A DNA stretch of 7,828 bases from Oscillospiraceae bacterium (GCA_900752625.1 CAADWC010000167.1:1-7828), one strand, 5' to 3'. Counted from the stretch's first letter, positions 1-5,902 are shown. Notes: generated by a model from the letters alone, not told the origin. Made by a program: numbers and translations.

Positions 1-16
1 GAACGGAGGAACGACT

Positions 17-409
17 GTGAATAAAAATCTTAGCATGAGCATACTTCTTGATTTATACGGAGAACTGCTTACAGAAAAGCAGCGGGACGTTCTTGAGCTT
101 TATTACAACGACGATCTGTCTCTTGCAGAAATAGCCCAGCAGTATGAAATTTCAAGACAGGGCGTTCACGATTCGATTAAGCGTGGGGAAGAAGCGCTGA
201 TGAAATTTGAAGAGATACTGGGACTTTCCCGTCAGGAAGAACAGAATAAAAAGCAGCTGGACGAGTTCAAACAGATGGCCCTTGATATTTTTGAAGAATG
301 CAAAAAGGTTTCTTTTGCCAGAAATATTGCGGATAAGACGATAGTTCTGCTTGAAGAGCTTGATTCCAGACTTGCAGAATACGACAATTCAAAATATCTG
401 GAAGATTGA
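17..409 (+). CDS. ylxM: YlxM, SRP-associated helix-turn-helix protein
   Basis: 130-residue protein of the UPF0122/YlxM family, a small DNA-binding-like protein that in Firmicutes is encoded just before ffh and is thought to modulate the signal recognition particle. The N-terminal half shows the family pattern: a LYGELLTEKQRDVLELYY segment (residues 13-30), then a sigma-region-4-like helix-turn-helix at about 34-60 (SLAEIAQQYEISRQGVHDSI). The C-terminal half is charged and helical, probably coiled coil. The protein is somewhat longer than the roughly 110 residues I recall for the Bacillus homologue, with the extra length at the C-terminus. The start is GTG, chosen because GGAGGA at 5-10 sits six bases upstream. 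ffh follows after 88 bases. Family assignment is confident from sequence and context; the exact role is known only from relatives. Confidence 0.93.
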   Translation: MNKNLSMSILLDLYGELLTEKQRDVLELYYNDDLSLAEIAQQYEISRQGVHDSIKRGEEALMKFEEILGLSRQEEQNKKQLDEFKQMALDIFEECKKVSFARNIADKTIVLLEELDSRLAEYDNSKYLED

Positions 410-497
410 TATCGCTTTGCTCCACAGATAATATCTTGTCGGATGTTTAAGAAAAGATTTGCAGCGGAGCAATAAATGCTGAAAAAGAGGTGTTTGC

Positions 498-1877
498 ATG
501 GCATTTGAAGGACTATCCGAAAAGTTGGGAAGCGTTTTCAAGCGGCTTAAATCCAGAGGCAGACTTTCCGAGGCCGACGTTAAGGAAGCTATGCGCGAAG
601 TTAAAATGGCCCTGCTTGAAGCTGACGTCAGCTATAAGGTCGTTAAAGAATTTATCGCAAACGTTACCGAAAGAAGCGTTGGAGAGGACGTACTTAAAAG
701 CCTTACTCCCGGTCAGCAGGTAATAAAGATAGTAAACGAAGAGCTTATAAAACTTATGGGCGAGGCGAATTCCAAAATAAATTTCCCGAATAAGCCTCCC
801 TGTATCGTCATGATGTGCGGACTTCAGGGATCGGGTAAAACAACTCACGCCGCAAAGCTTGCTAAGCATTTCAAGGCTCAGGGCAAGCGTCCGCTGCTGG
901 TCGCCTGCGACATCTACAGACCTGCGGCTATAGAACAGCTCAAGGTCGTGGGCGAGCGTGCCGAGGTTCCGGTCTTTGAGATGGGACAGATCGACCCGAG
1001 AAAAATTGCCAAAGAGGGTATCAAACACGCCAAGGATTACGGAAACGACCTTGTCATTCTTGATACCGCAGGACGTCTGCATATAGACGAAGAGCTTATG
1101 AACGAGCTCAAAGATATAAAGAAGATAGCCGAACCAAATGAGATCATGCTTGTAGTAGACGCTATGATCGGTCAGGACGCTGTAAAAGTAGCCTCCAGCT
1201 TTGACGAGGCTCTGGGAATTGACTCGGTAATACTCACAAAGCTTGATTCCGATACAAGAGGAGGAGCGGCGCTTTCGGTTCTTTCGGTAACGGGAAAGCC
1301 TATCAAGTTTGTGGGAATGGGCGAAAAGCTTGACGAATTCGAGCCTTTCCACCCGGAAAGAATGGCTTCAAGGATCCTTGGCATGGGCGATATGCTCACT
1401 CTGATAGAAAAGGCCACACAGACAGTCGATGAAAAGGACGCTGAAAAGCTTGCCAGAAAAGTCAAGGAAAAAGGGTTTGACCTTAACGACCTGCTGGATC
1501 AGATGAAGCAGATCCAGAAAATGGGTTCTATCAGATCGCTTTTGAAGCTTATTCCCGGCGCAGGAAATATAAAGGACGAGCAGCTTGAGCAGGGTGAAAC
1601 TCAGCTCAAAAAGACCGAGGCAATGATAAACTCCATGACGAAGGCGGAACGGGAAAAGCCCGCAATAATAGATCCGAAAAGAAAACGGAGAATAGCCGCC
1701 GGAAGCGGAACCCAGGTTTCCGACGTCAATCAGCTGCTGAAACAGTTTGATCAGATGCAGAAAATGATGAAACAGTTCGGTATCGGAGGAGGCTCTCTTC
1801 ACGGAAAGAAGTCCCGAAGAAACAGAGCCGCTTTGCTCAAGGGACTGGGCGGAAACGGAACGGGTCTGCCGATGTAA
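498..1877 (+). CDS. ffh: Ffh, signal recognition particle GTPase (SRP54)
   Basis: 459-residue protein component of the signal recognition particle, which binds signal peptides on nascent chains together with 4.5S/6S-type SRP RNA and docks with FtsY at the membrane. All domains are present: N domain (about 1-95), G domain with the P-loop GLQGSGKTT at 108-116, DTAGR at 189-193 and TKLD at 247-250, and the methionine-rich M domain (about 295-435) with the RNA-binding RKRRIAAGSGT signature at about 396-405 followed by NQLLKQFDQMQKMMKQF. The usual TKLDGDARGG reads TKLDSDTRGG here, a conservative variation. The length is normal for the family. The ATG is preceded by AGAGGTG at 486-492. It sits in the classic ylxM-ffh-rpsP cluster and is presumably co-transcribed with both neighbours. 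Confidence 0.98.
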   Translation: MAFEGLSEKLGSVFKRLKSRGRLSEADVKEAMREVKMALLEADVSYKVVKEFIANVTERSVGEDVLKSLTPGQQVIKIVNEELIKLMGEANSKINFPNKPPCIVMMCGLQGSGKTTHAAKLAKHFKAQGKRPLLVACDIYRPAAIEQLKVVGERAEVPVFEMGQIDPRKIAKEGIKHAKDYGNDLVILDTAGRLHIDEELMNELKDIKKIAEPNEIMLVVDAMIGQDAVKVASSFDEALGIDSVILTKLDSDTRGGAALSVLSVTGKPIKFVGMGEKLDEFEPFHPERMASRILGMGDMLTLIEKATQTVDEKDAEKLARKVKEKGFDLNDLLDQMKQIQKMGSIRSLLKLIPGAGNIKDEQLEQGETQLKKTEAMINSMTKAEREKPAIIDPKRKRRIAAGSGTQVSDVNQLLKQFDQMQKMMKQFGIGGGSLHGKKSRRNRAALLKGLGGNGTGLPM

Positions 1878-1947
1878 CAGTTAAAAACGCAATCATGCAG
1901 TAATTGCTTGATATAAATTTATTGAATCAATCGGAGGTGAATATACA

Positions 1948-2190
1948 ATGGCAGTTAAGATCAGACTGAGAAGAATGGGCGCTAAGAAGGCTCCTTTCTA
2001 CCGTATCGTAGTAGCTGATTCCAGATATCCAAGAGACGGACGTTTCATCGAGGAGATCGGATACTATGATCCTACTAAGGAACCAACTGTTCTTAAGGTA
2101 GATGATGAGAAGGCTAAATCCTGGATCGCAAAGGGCGCTCAGCCTACAGACACAGTTAAGTCGCTTCTCAAGAAAAACGGCACTATCTAA
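1948..2190 (+). CDS. rpsP: Small ribosomal subunit protein bS16
   Basis: 80-residue bS16, a primary-binding protein of the 30S subunit that contacts 16S rRNA in the body of the subunit. The N-terminus ([20 protein letters not shown]) and the following [21 protein letters not shown] block (about 21-41) are diagnostic, and the length is typical. A very strong ribosome binding site, GGAGGTGA at 1933-1940, lies seven bases before the ATG. Codon use (GCT, AAG, GTA, GAT) differs from the neighbouring genes and looks optimised, as expected for a highly expressed ribosomal protein. ffh ends 70 bases upstream with no terminator between, so the two are probably one transcript. A structured intergenic region follows before khpA. 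Confidence 0.98.
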   Translation: MAVKIRLRRMGAKKAPFYRIVVADSRYPRDGRFIEEIGYYDPTKEPTVLKVDDEKAKSWIAKGAQPTDTVKSLLKKNGTI

Positions 2191-2194
2191 TGCC

Positions 2195-2318
2195 GGTCTC
2201 GGATAAAAGTACGTAAATTTGTACAGCTTTTAGACCAGCATACGGTGCAGTCCCAATCGGTAAGGTACTTATCCCACCACACGCCTTACCGGTTTACCGG
2301 TGGGATATCCGGTATTTT
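2195..2318 (+). promoter_or_regulatory. Putative structured RNA leader / attenuator between rpsP and khpA
   Basis: The 152-base gap between rpsP and khpA has no ORF but dense complementarity. A 5' stem-loop is formed by GGTCT (2195-2199) with AGACC (2232-2236), continued by AAAAG (2205-2209) with CTTTT (2227-2231). Next, stem A pairs 2255-2265 with 2284-2294 (core CGGTAAGG/CCTTACCG, one G-U). Stem B pairs 2270-2278 with 2299-2307 (TATCCCACC/GGTGGGATA). The arms are in the order A-B-A'-B', so A and B either form a pseudoknot or are alternatives. A third stem C, TACCGG (2295-2300) with CCGGTA (2309-2314), is followed by TTTT and can coexist with A but not with B. This is the geometry of an attenuator. 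I do not recognise a known riboswitch family; ligand and function are unknown. Confidence 0.45.
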
Positions 2319-2342
2319 CCGTGGGAGAAATGAGGAATAAAA

Positions 2343-2576
2343 ATGGATAAGCTTTTAAGAACTATCGTGTGCGAGCTTGTTGAAAACAAGGACGCGGTAG
2401 ACATTCAGGTCGATGAGCCTAACGAGGAAGGCATTGTGGTTTATCATCTCCACGTTGCTCCGGAGGATATGGGCAGGGTTATCGGAAAGCAGGGACGTAT
2501 CGCAAAAGCGATAAGAACTGTAATGAGAGCAGGCTGTTCCCGTATCAATCAGAAGATAATGGTCGAGATAGACTAA
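2343..2576 (+). CDS. khpA: KhpA (YlqC), KH-domain RNA-binding protein
   Basis: 77-residue single KH-domain protein of the YlqC/KhpA family. In Firmicutes KhpA pairs with KhpB (Jag/EloR) and binds RNA, affecting cell elongation and division. The RNA-binding GxxG loop is visible as VIGKQGR at 46-52, followed by the helix IAKAIRTVMRAG. The length matches the family. The ATG follows TGAGGA at 2331-2336 by six bases. The position right after rpsP is the classic one. Unlike the usual arrangement, no rimM or trmD follows: a terminator closes the operon 33 bases after the stop. Translation and perhaps transcription may be governed by the structured region just upstream. Confidence 0.95.
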   Translation: MDKLLRTIVCELVENKDAVDIQVDEPNEEGIVVYHLHVAPEDMGRVIGKQGRIAKAIRTVMRAGCSRINQKIMVEID

Positions 2577-2609
2577 GCGTTAGGATGCAATACCTGGTAA
2601 TGAATAAAT

Positions 2610-2647
2610 AATCACCTTTTACCGATAATAGTAAAAGGTGATTTTTT
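2610..2647 (+). terminator. Intrinsic terminator of the ylxM-ffh-rpsP-khpA operon
   Basis: A perfect 13-base-pair stem (2610-2622 with 2631-2643) with an 8-base loop (CGATAATA) runs into a T-tract at 2642-2647. It is placed 33 bases after the khpA stop and is a textbook Rho-independent terminator. The T-tract ends exactly where the next start codon (2648) begins, and the 3' arm also supplies the ribosome binding site of that gene. Confidence 0.9.
2636..2642 (+). promoter_or_regulatory. Ribosome binding site of the first TauE gene, buried in a terminator stem
   Basis: AGGTGAT is a seven-base match to the complement of the usual 16S rRNA 3' end and is correctly spaced from the ATG at 2648. It is also the 3' arm of the terminator hairpin. 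The 5' arm (ATCACCT) therefore imitates the anti-Shine-Dalgarno sequence, so any message reading through from khpA would fold this site away. Confidence 0.7.
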
Positions 2648-3010
2648 ATGAAAAAATATCTGCAAAGCTTTTATCTTTATGCGGTCGGCGCACTTTCCGG
2701 CGCAGCAAACGGTCTGTTCGGTTCAGGCGGAGGAATAATTACCGTTCCAATGCTGGAGCATGACGGAATAAGGACAAAAAAAGCCCACGCAACCTCGATT
2801 GCCGTAACGCTGCCGCTGAGCATAATAAGCGGCGTGATCTATTTTTCAAAAGGCGCTATAGACCTTGCTCAGGCATGGAAATTCATACCGTGCGGACTTA
2901 TAGGGGTTTTTGTCGGTTCAAAGCTGCTGGTAAAACTTTCGGGAATAACGCTGAAACGCATATTCGGAGCAGTAATGATAGTTTTTGGAATACGTCTTAT
3001 GAAAGGGTAA
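2648..3010 (+). CDS. TauE/SafE family half-transporter, first subunit
   Basis: 120-residue integral membrane protein of the TauE/SafE (DUF81) family, whose members export sulfite, sulfoacetate or other organosulfur anions, or have unknown anion substrates. Only one of the two family repeats is present: full-length members are roughly 240-270 residues. The glycine-rich motif GLFGSGGGI (22-30) and the AHATSIAVTLPLSIISGVIYF block (about 46-66) are typical. Hydrophobic segments lie at about 8-22, 26-37, 50-66, 78-95 and 103-117. The chain ends in LKRIFGAVMIVFGIRLMKG, and the next gene ends with a similar LKRIFGA block. The ATG abuts the terminator, with its ribosome binding site inside the hairpin. 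The next half-size gene begins three bases after the stop, so the two likely form a heterodimer. Substrate unknown. Confidence 0.88.
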   Translation: MKKYLQSFYLYAVGALSGAANGLFGSGGGIITVPMLEHDGIRTKKAHATSIAVTLPLSIISGVIYFSKGAIDLAQAWKFIPCGLIGVFVGSKLLVKLSGITLKRIFGAVMIVFGIRLMKG

Positions 3011-3013
3011 ATT

Positions 3014-3424
3014 ATGAATTGGTTCACAATAGCGCTGGTATCCTTTGCAACCGGGGTTTTCGCTTCTCTCGGCCTTGGAGGCGGCATGATACTTATAATT
3101 TATCTTACCCTGTTTGCCGGAGTTTCCCAGATCCAGGCCCAGGGGATCAATCTTGTGTTTTTTCTGCCTATAGCCGCTGTTTCACTTTATTTTCACACTA
3201 AAAACAAACTGGTGGAATGGAAAAAAATCGTTCCCGTTATCATTTCGGGAACGATTTTTGTTACAATATTCAGCCTTATGGCAAACTCTATGGACAGCAC
3301 TCTGCTGAAACGGATATTCGGCGCTTTTGTGATCCTTGCGGGCGTAAAGGAGCTGCTGTGCAAAAGAACCGAATCCGGCAGTCAAGCCTCAGACTCCGAT
3401 TCCAGCGTACAGACTACCAGATGA
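3014..3424 (+). CDS. TauE/SafE family half-transporter, second subunit
   Basis: 136-residue membrane protein corresponding to the second repeat of a TauE/SafE transporter. It has the family motif GLGGGMI at 20-26, a QAQGINLVFFLPIAAVSLYF segment (41-60), further hydrophobic stretches at about 72-90 and 98-113, and the same LLKRIFGAFVILAGV end block (97-111) as its neighbour. The C-terminal tail (about 117-136) is polar, Ser/Asp-rich and not family-like. That tail is the part that overlaps the convergent phosphoesterase gene by 43 bases. The ATG at 3014 has its own ribosome binding site, AAAGGG at 3002-3007, inside the end of the first gene, so two separate proteins are more likely than one frameshifted gene. 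A terminator-like hairpin sits within codons 70-82. Confidence 0.86.
   Translation: MNWFTIALVSFATGVFASLGLGGGMILIIYLTLFAGVSQIQAQGINLVFFLPIAAVSLYFHTKNKLVEWKKIVPVIISGTIFVTIFSLMANSMDSTLLKRIFGAFVILAGVKELLCKRTESGSQASDSDSSVQTTR
3221..3259 (-). terminator. Intragenic terminator-like hairpin, probably ending the pyrB-ruvX-phosphoesterase transcript
   Basis: A perfect 14-base-pair inverted repeat (3223-3236 with 3246-3259, core TCGTTCCCG/CGGGAACGA) has a 9-base loop. It is followed by seven T on the - strand (3227 down to 3221) and five T on the + strand. It lies inside the second TauE coding sequence, about 120 bases beyond the phosphoesterase stop. No other terminator is visible for the - strand operon, so I infer this one serves it. 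It could also act on + strand transcripts when they are not being translated. Confidence 0.65.
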
Positions 3425-4278
3425 AACGGATCCAGAAAACGCTTGGTATAACCGCTGTTCCCTACTCCCCTGCTTACTATCATCCGGGTCGAGCCGTGTT
3501 CGTAGACCCCTGAAGTATATTCCGGAAAAAATCCCTGCCCCGGAGCATAAAGTCCGTTGAGGATATACGGAAGCCGTATCAGACCGCCGTGTGCGTGTCC
3601 GGTAAAAAGAAGATCCGCCCGGCTTCCCGCCGCCTCAGAGGTTTCGGCAATATCATAAAAATCCTCGGGATAGTGATGAAGCCAGACGGTAAACAGCTTT
3701 TCTTCGGGATAATCTTCAAGCATATCGCCGACAAAGCCGCTGTCCATTCCGCTTACCGTTCCGACCAGCAGCATTTTATCTCCTCCGCGCTCTATAACAG
3801 TAAATTCATTCTCCAGCACGGTTATCCCGTTTTCTTCGCAGCACTGCGCCATTTCTTCCCGCTGTCCGTCCGTTATATTATAGTCATGGTTCCCCCAGAC
3901 GAGATAGCAGTCCGCAATTTTGGACACTTTTTCAAGAAACGATTCAGCGCTGTCAATGTCTGTTCTTAAAGCATCCGCAATATCTCCTGTAAGAAAAATA
4001 TAGTCAGGCTGCTGTTCTCTTATCCTTTCAATAAGACGGCCGTCATAGCTGCCTCCGTGATTATGGTAATCGGAAACCTGCACTATCTTTGCTCCGTCAA
4101 AGCCCTTGGGCACGTTTTCACTTTTATAAACTATATTCTCCGTTTGAATATAATAATTTGACCGGACAAGCTCCGCCGCCGTCATAAATACAATAATGCC
4201 GGCAATGATAAGAAAAATTTTCTTACGTCTGCTCAGGCGCTTTTTCTCCGTCTTTTTTATTTTTTCTTCTGTACTCAA
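3382..4278 (-). CDS. Membrane-anchored metallophosphoesterase (YkuE/YaeI-like)
   Basis: 298-residue calcineurin-like phosphoesterase. The N-terminus is strongly basic (KKTEKKRLSRRKK), followed by one membrane helix at about 20-35, so the catalytic domain should lie outside the cytoplasmic membrane. All metal-site motifs are present: D-x-H at 70-72 (SDYH), GD at 98-99, GNHD at 129-132, HH at 201-202 and GHAHGG at 227-232. A two-metal phosphohydrolase activity is therefore well supported; relatives include YkuE and YaeI, but the substrate cannot be read from sequence. I place the start at TTG 4278 because GGAGG lies six bases upstream (4285-4289). The longer frame to 4317 has no such site. The gene overlaps the end of ruvX by 56 bases and the convergent TauE gene by 43. 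Confidence 0.9.
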   Translation of the reverse strand: MSTEEKIKKTEKKRLSRRKKIFLIIAGIIVFMTAAELVRSNYYIQTENIVYKSENVPKGFDGAKIVQVSDYHNHGGSYDGRLIERIREQQPDYIFLTGDIADALRTDIDSAESFLEKVSKIADCYLVWGNHDYNITDGQREEMAQCCEENGITVLENEFTVIERGGDKMLLVGTVSGMDSGFVGDMLEDYPEEKLFTVWLHHYPEDFYDIAETSEAAGSRADLLFTGHAHGGLIRLPYILNGLYAPGQGFFPEYTSGVYEHGSTRMIVSRGVGNSGYTKRFLDPFHLVVCTLESESEA

Positions 4279-4672
4279 GGTAGCCCTCCAGAATAACAGT
4301 GGCGGCAACCGTATCAATAACCGCCTTTCTGTCCTTTCCCCTTACGTTTGTCTCGTTTAATATCCGGTGAGCTATAACTGTAGTAGATCGCTCGTCCCAC
4401 ATATTGACCGGAACATCCGCAAGCTCGTTAAGCATATCCGCAAAACTGCGGCATTTCTCCGCTCTCGGACCGTAAGAACCGTTCATATTCACGGGAAGTC
4501 CCACGACAATCTCTCCGACCTCGTACTGCTTTGCCATATGAGCTACCTTCATTGCCAGCAGCTTAGCGTTACGTTCTTCTATCGTGCCGATAGGCGAAGC
4601 CAGAAACTCGGTTCTGTCGCAGACGGCAAGACCGGTTCTGGCGTCGCCGTAATCAACCGCCATTATCTTCAT
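4223..4672 (-). CDS. ruvX: RuvX/YqgF, putative Holliday-junction resolvase or pre-16S rRNA nuclease
   Basis: 149-residue RNase H-fold nuclease of the YqgF/RuvX family, implicated in 5' maturation of 16S rRNA and proposed earlier as a Holliday-junction resolvase. Family motifs are intact: MAVDYGDARTGLAV with catalytic Asp7, IVVGLPVNMNGS (55-66), the WDERSTTV block with acidic residues 93-94, and the AVIDTVAATVILEGYL block with Asp120. Length is typical. The ATG follows AAGGAG at 4689-4684 by 11 bases, a little long. pyrB ends 97 bases upstream with no convincing terminator between, so ruvX is probably in the pyrB transcript. The last 56 bases are shared with the phosphoesterase gene, which suggests translational coupling. 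Confidence 0.95.
   Translation of the reverse strand: MKIMAVDYGDARTGLAVCDRTEFLASPIGTIEERNAKLLAMKVAHMAKQYEVGEIVVGLPVNMNGSYGPRAEKCRSFADMLNELADVPVNMWDERSTTVIAHRILNETNVRGKDRKAVIDTVAATVILEGYLEYRRKNKKDGEKAPEQT
4285..4289 (-). promoter_or_regulatory. Ribosome binding site deciding the TTG start of the phosphoesterase
   Basis: On the - strand GGAGG (part of TGGAGGG) lies six bases before TTG at 4278-4276, within the 3' end of ruvX. This is the only good site near the N-terminus that keeps the membrane helix; the next in-frame ATG would start inside that helix. Confidence 0.75.
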
Positions 4673-4768
4673 ATACGCAAAATCTCCTTAAAATTATACT
4701 TATTGTATTACCACAGCAATAAACATCAGCGGATTATCCAACACAGACTGTCCGTAAACAGCCACCGG

Positions 4769-5854
4769 TTATATCAATGTTCTTTCGTCACAGTATTCGC
4801 AGATAACGGTATCGCCGTTACCTATAAAATATTTAGGAAGATACTCCTCATGATTTGTTATACACTTAGGATTTGAACATCTGACCGACGGCAGTACCTT
4901 ACCATACACAAGTCTGGCAGGAGTTCCGTTTCTGTTTAAAATGGTCAGAATAAGCGCCATTCTTATATACATTCCGTATTTTGCCTGTTTAAAATACATA
5001 GCTCTTCTGTCATCATCAACCTCGATAGCTATTTCATCTACTCTCGGAAGCGGGTGAAGTACGATAAGATCTGACTTTGCTTTAAGCATTTTATGTTTGT
5101 CAAGAATATAGCAGCCCTTCTGGGACTCGTACTCCTCTTTTGAACTGAACCTTTCCTGCTGTATTCTTGTCATATAAAGAACGTCAAGCTCGGGCATAGC
5201 TTCATCAAGACTTGAAACTTCCCTATACTCATGCCCTCCTGCGGAAAGTATGTCCTTAACGTATATCGGCAGAGCAAGCTCCTTTGTGGAAATAAGTATA
5301 AATTTCGTACCCTTGAAGCAGGACATAGCTTTTATCAGAGAATGAACCGTTCTTCCGTTTTTAAGATCGCCGCACAAACCGATAGTCAGATTTTCAAGCG
5401 TTCCCTTTTCCTCTCTGAGAGTAAGCAGATCCGTAAGCGTCTGGGTCGGATGAAGATGCCCTCCGTCTCCGGCGTTAATTACAGGACATTCCGCAGTAAG
5501 CGCCGCCGCCTTTACTGAACCTGCCGAAGGATGACGCATAACCAGAATATCTGCATAGCCCGATACTATTTTTGTGGTATCCTTAATATTTTCGCCCTTA
5601 GCGACGGATGAGGTCGCCGGATTGTCAAAGCCTATTATCGTTCCGCCAAGTCTTAGCATAGCAGTCTGAAACGACATCTGCGTTCTTGTAGACGGTTCAT
5701 AAAAAAGCGTGCCCATAATTTTTCCTTTGCAGGCCTCGCTGTAATTCCCGGGATGCTCTTTTATATCATGCCCCAGCTCCAAAAGCTGCTTCCACCAGGA
5801 AACCGGATAGTCGTTAAGGTCAATCAGATGTATAAATTCATTATAGCTGCTCAT
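4769..5854 (-). CDS. pyrB: Aspartate carbamoyltransferase catalytic chain fused to a PyrI-type zinc domain
   Basis: 361-residue enzyme catalysing carbamoyl phosphate + aspartate to carbamoyl aspartate, the first committed step of pyrimidine synthesis. The catalytic chain is intact: FYEPSTRT carbamoyl-phosphate site at 51-58, the 80s loop TSSVAKGENIKDT at 81-93, MRHPSAG at 106-112, HPTQTLTDLLTL at 135-146, TRIQQERF at 229-236 and HPLPRVDEI at 267-275. A normal PyrB ends near residue 308 (MALILTILNRNG). Here about 50 more residues follow with cysteines at 326, 331, 352 and 355 (C-x4-C-x20-C-x2-C), in the context CSNPKCITNHEE and CEYCDE. These match the zinc domain of PyrI; the nucleotide-binding domain of PyrI is missing and no pyrI gene is near. 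The start at 5854 follows GAAAGG (5869-5864); the frame is open further upstream, but that would run through the promoter. Confidence 0.95.
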   Translation of the reverse strand: MSSYNEFIHLIDLNDYPVSWWKQLLELGHDIKEHPGNYSEACKGKIMGTLFYEPSTRTQMSFQTAMLRLGGTIIGFDNPATSSVAKGENIKDTTKIVSGYADILVMRHPSAGSVKAAALTAECPVINAGDGGHLHPTQTLTDLLTLREEKGTLENLTIGLCGDLKNGRTVHSLIKAMSCFKGTKFILISTKELALPIYVKDILSAGGHEYREVSSLDEAMPELDVLYMTRIQQERFSSKEEYESQKGCYILDKHKMLKAKSDLIVLHPLPRVDEIAIEVDDDRRAMYFKQAKYGMYIRMALILTILNRNGTPARLVYGKVLPSVRCSNPKCITNHEEYLPKYFIGNGDTVICEYCDERTLI

Positions 5855-5863
5855 TAAAACCAA

Positions 5864-5898
5864 CCTTTCATTATGCTGAAAGCGCAAAACTCCGCTTT
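5864..5898 (-). promoter_or_regulatory. Short pyrB leader with two competing hairpins, one hiding the ribosome binding site
   Basis: Read on the - strand, CTTTCA (5882-5877) pairs with TGAAAG (5870-5865) around a 6-base loop; the second arm contains most of the GAAAGG ribosome binding site. An alternative stem pairs AAAGCG (5898-5893) with CGCTTT (5884-5879), which would use the same bases and free the site. Whether the alternative can form depends on the exact transcription start. The layout resembles the enterobacterial pyrC/pyrD leaders, but this is inference. Confidence 0.4.
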
Positions 5899-5902
5899 TG
5901 AC

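Noticed and set aside
417..472. Inverted repeat TTGCTCC/GGAGCAA between ylxM and ffh
   Set aside because: Only seven base pairs around a 42-base loop and no T-tract; likely chance.
513..1352. A 279-codon open frame antisense to ffh
   Set aside because: It lies wholly opposite a conserved gene, has no ribosome binding site of note and its protein resembles nothing; it is a shadow of ffh codon bias.
1889..1930. Weak hairpins and a TATAAA box between ffh and rpsP
   Set aside because: Stems are five base pairs and no acceptable -35 element lies at the right distance, so neither a terminator nor a promoter can be supported.
2255..2307. HDV-like or other self-cleaving ribozyme in the rpsP-khpA gap
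   Set aside because: The A-B-A'-B' order is reminiscent, but the inner P3 hairpin, P4 and the conserved cleavage-site bases of the HDV fold cannot be found.
2648..3424. One TauE gene broken by a frameshift
   Set aside because: Each half has its own stop or start, spacing and ribosome binding site (AAAGGG at 3002-3007), and neither shows decay.
4279..4317. Longer N-terminus of the phosphoesterase starting at TTG 4317
   Set aside because: The upstream start lacks a ribosome binding site, while TTG 4278 has GGAGG at ideal spacing.
4693..4719. Promoter for ruvX with a perfect TATAAT at 4698-4693
   Set aside because: The best -35 (TTGCTG) is poor and only 15 bases away, and the predicted start would fall inside the ruvX ribosome binding site.
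4367..4876. A 169-codon + strand frame opposite ruvX and the pyrB end
   Set aside because: It spans two well-supported genes on the other strand and their spacer, with a low-complexity, non-family-like product.
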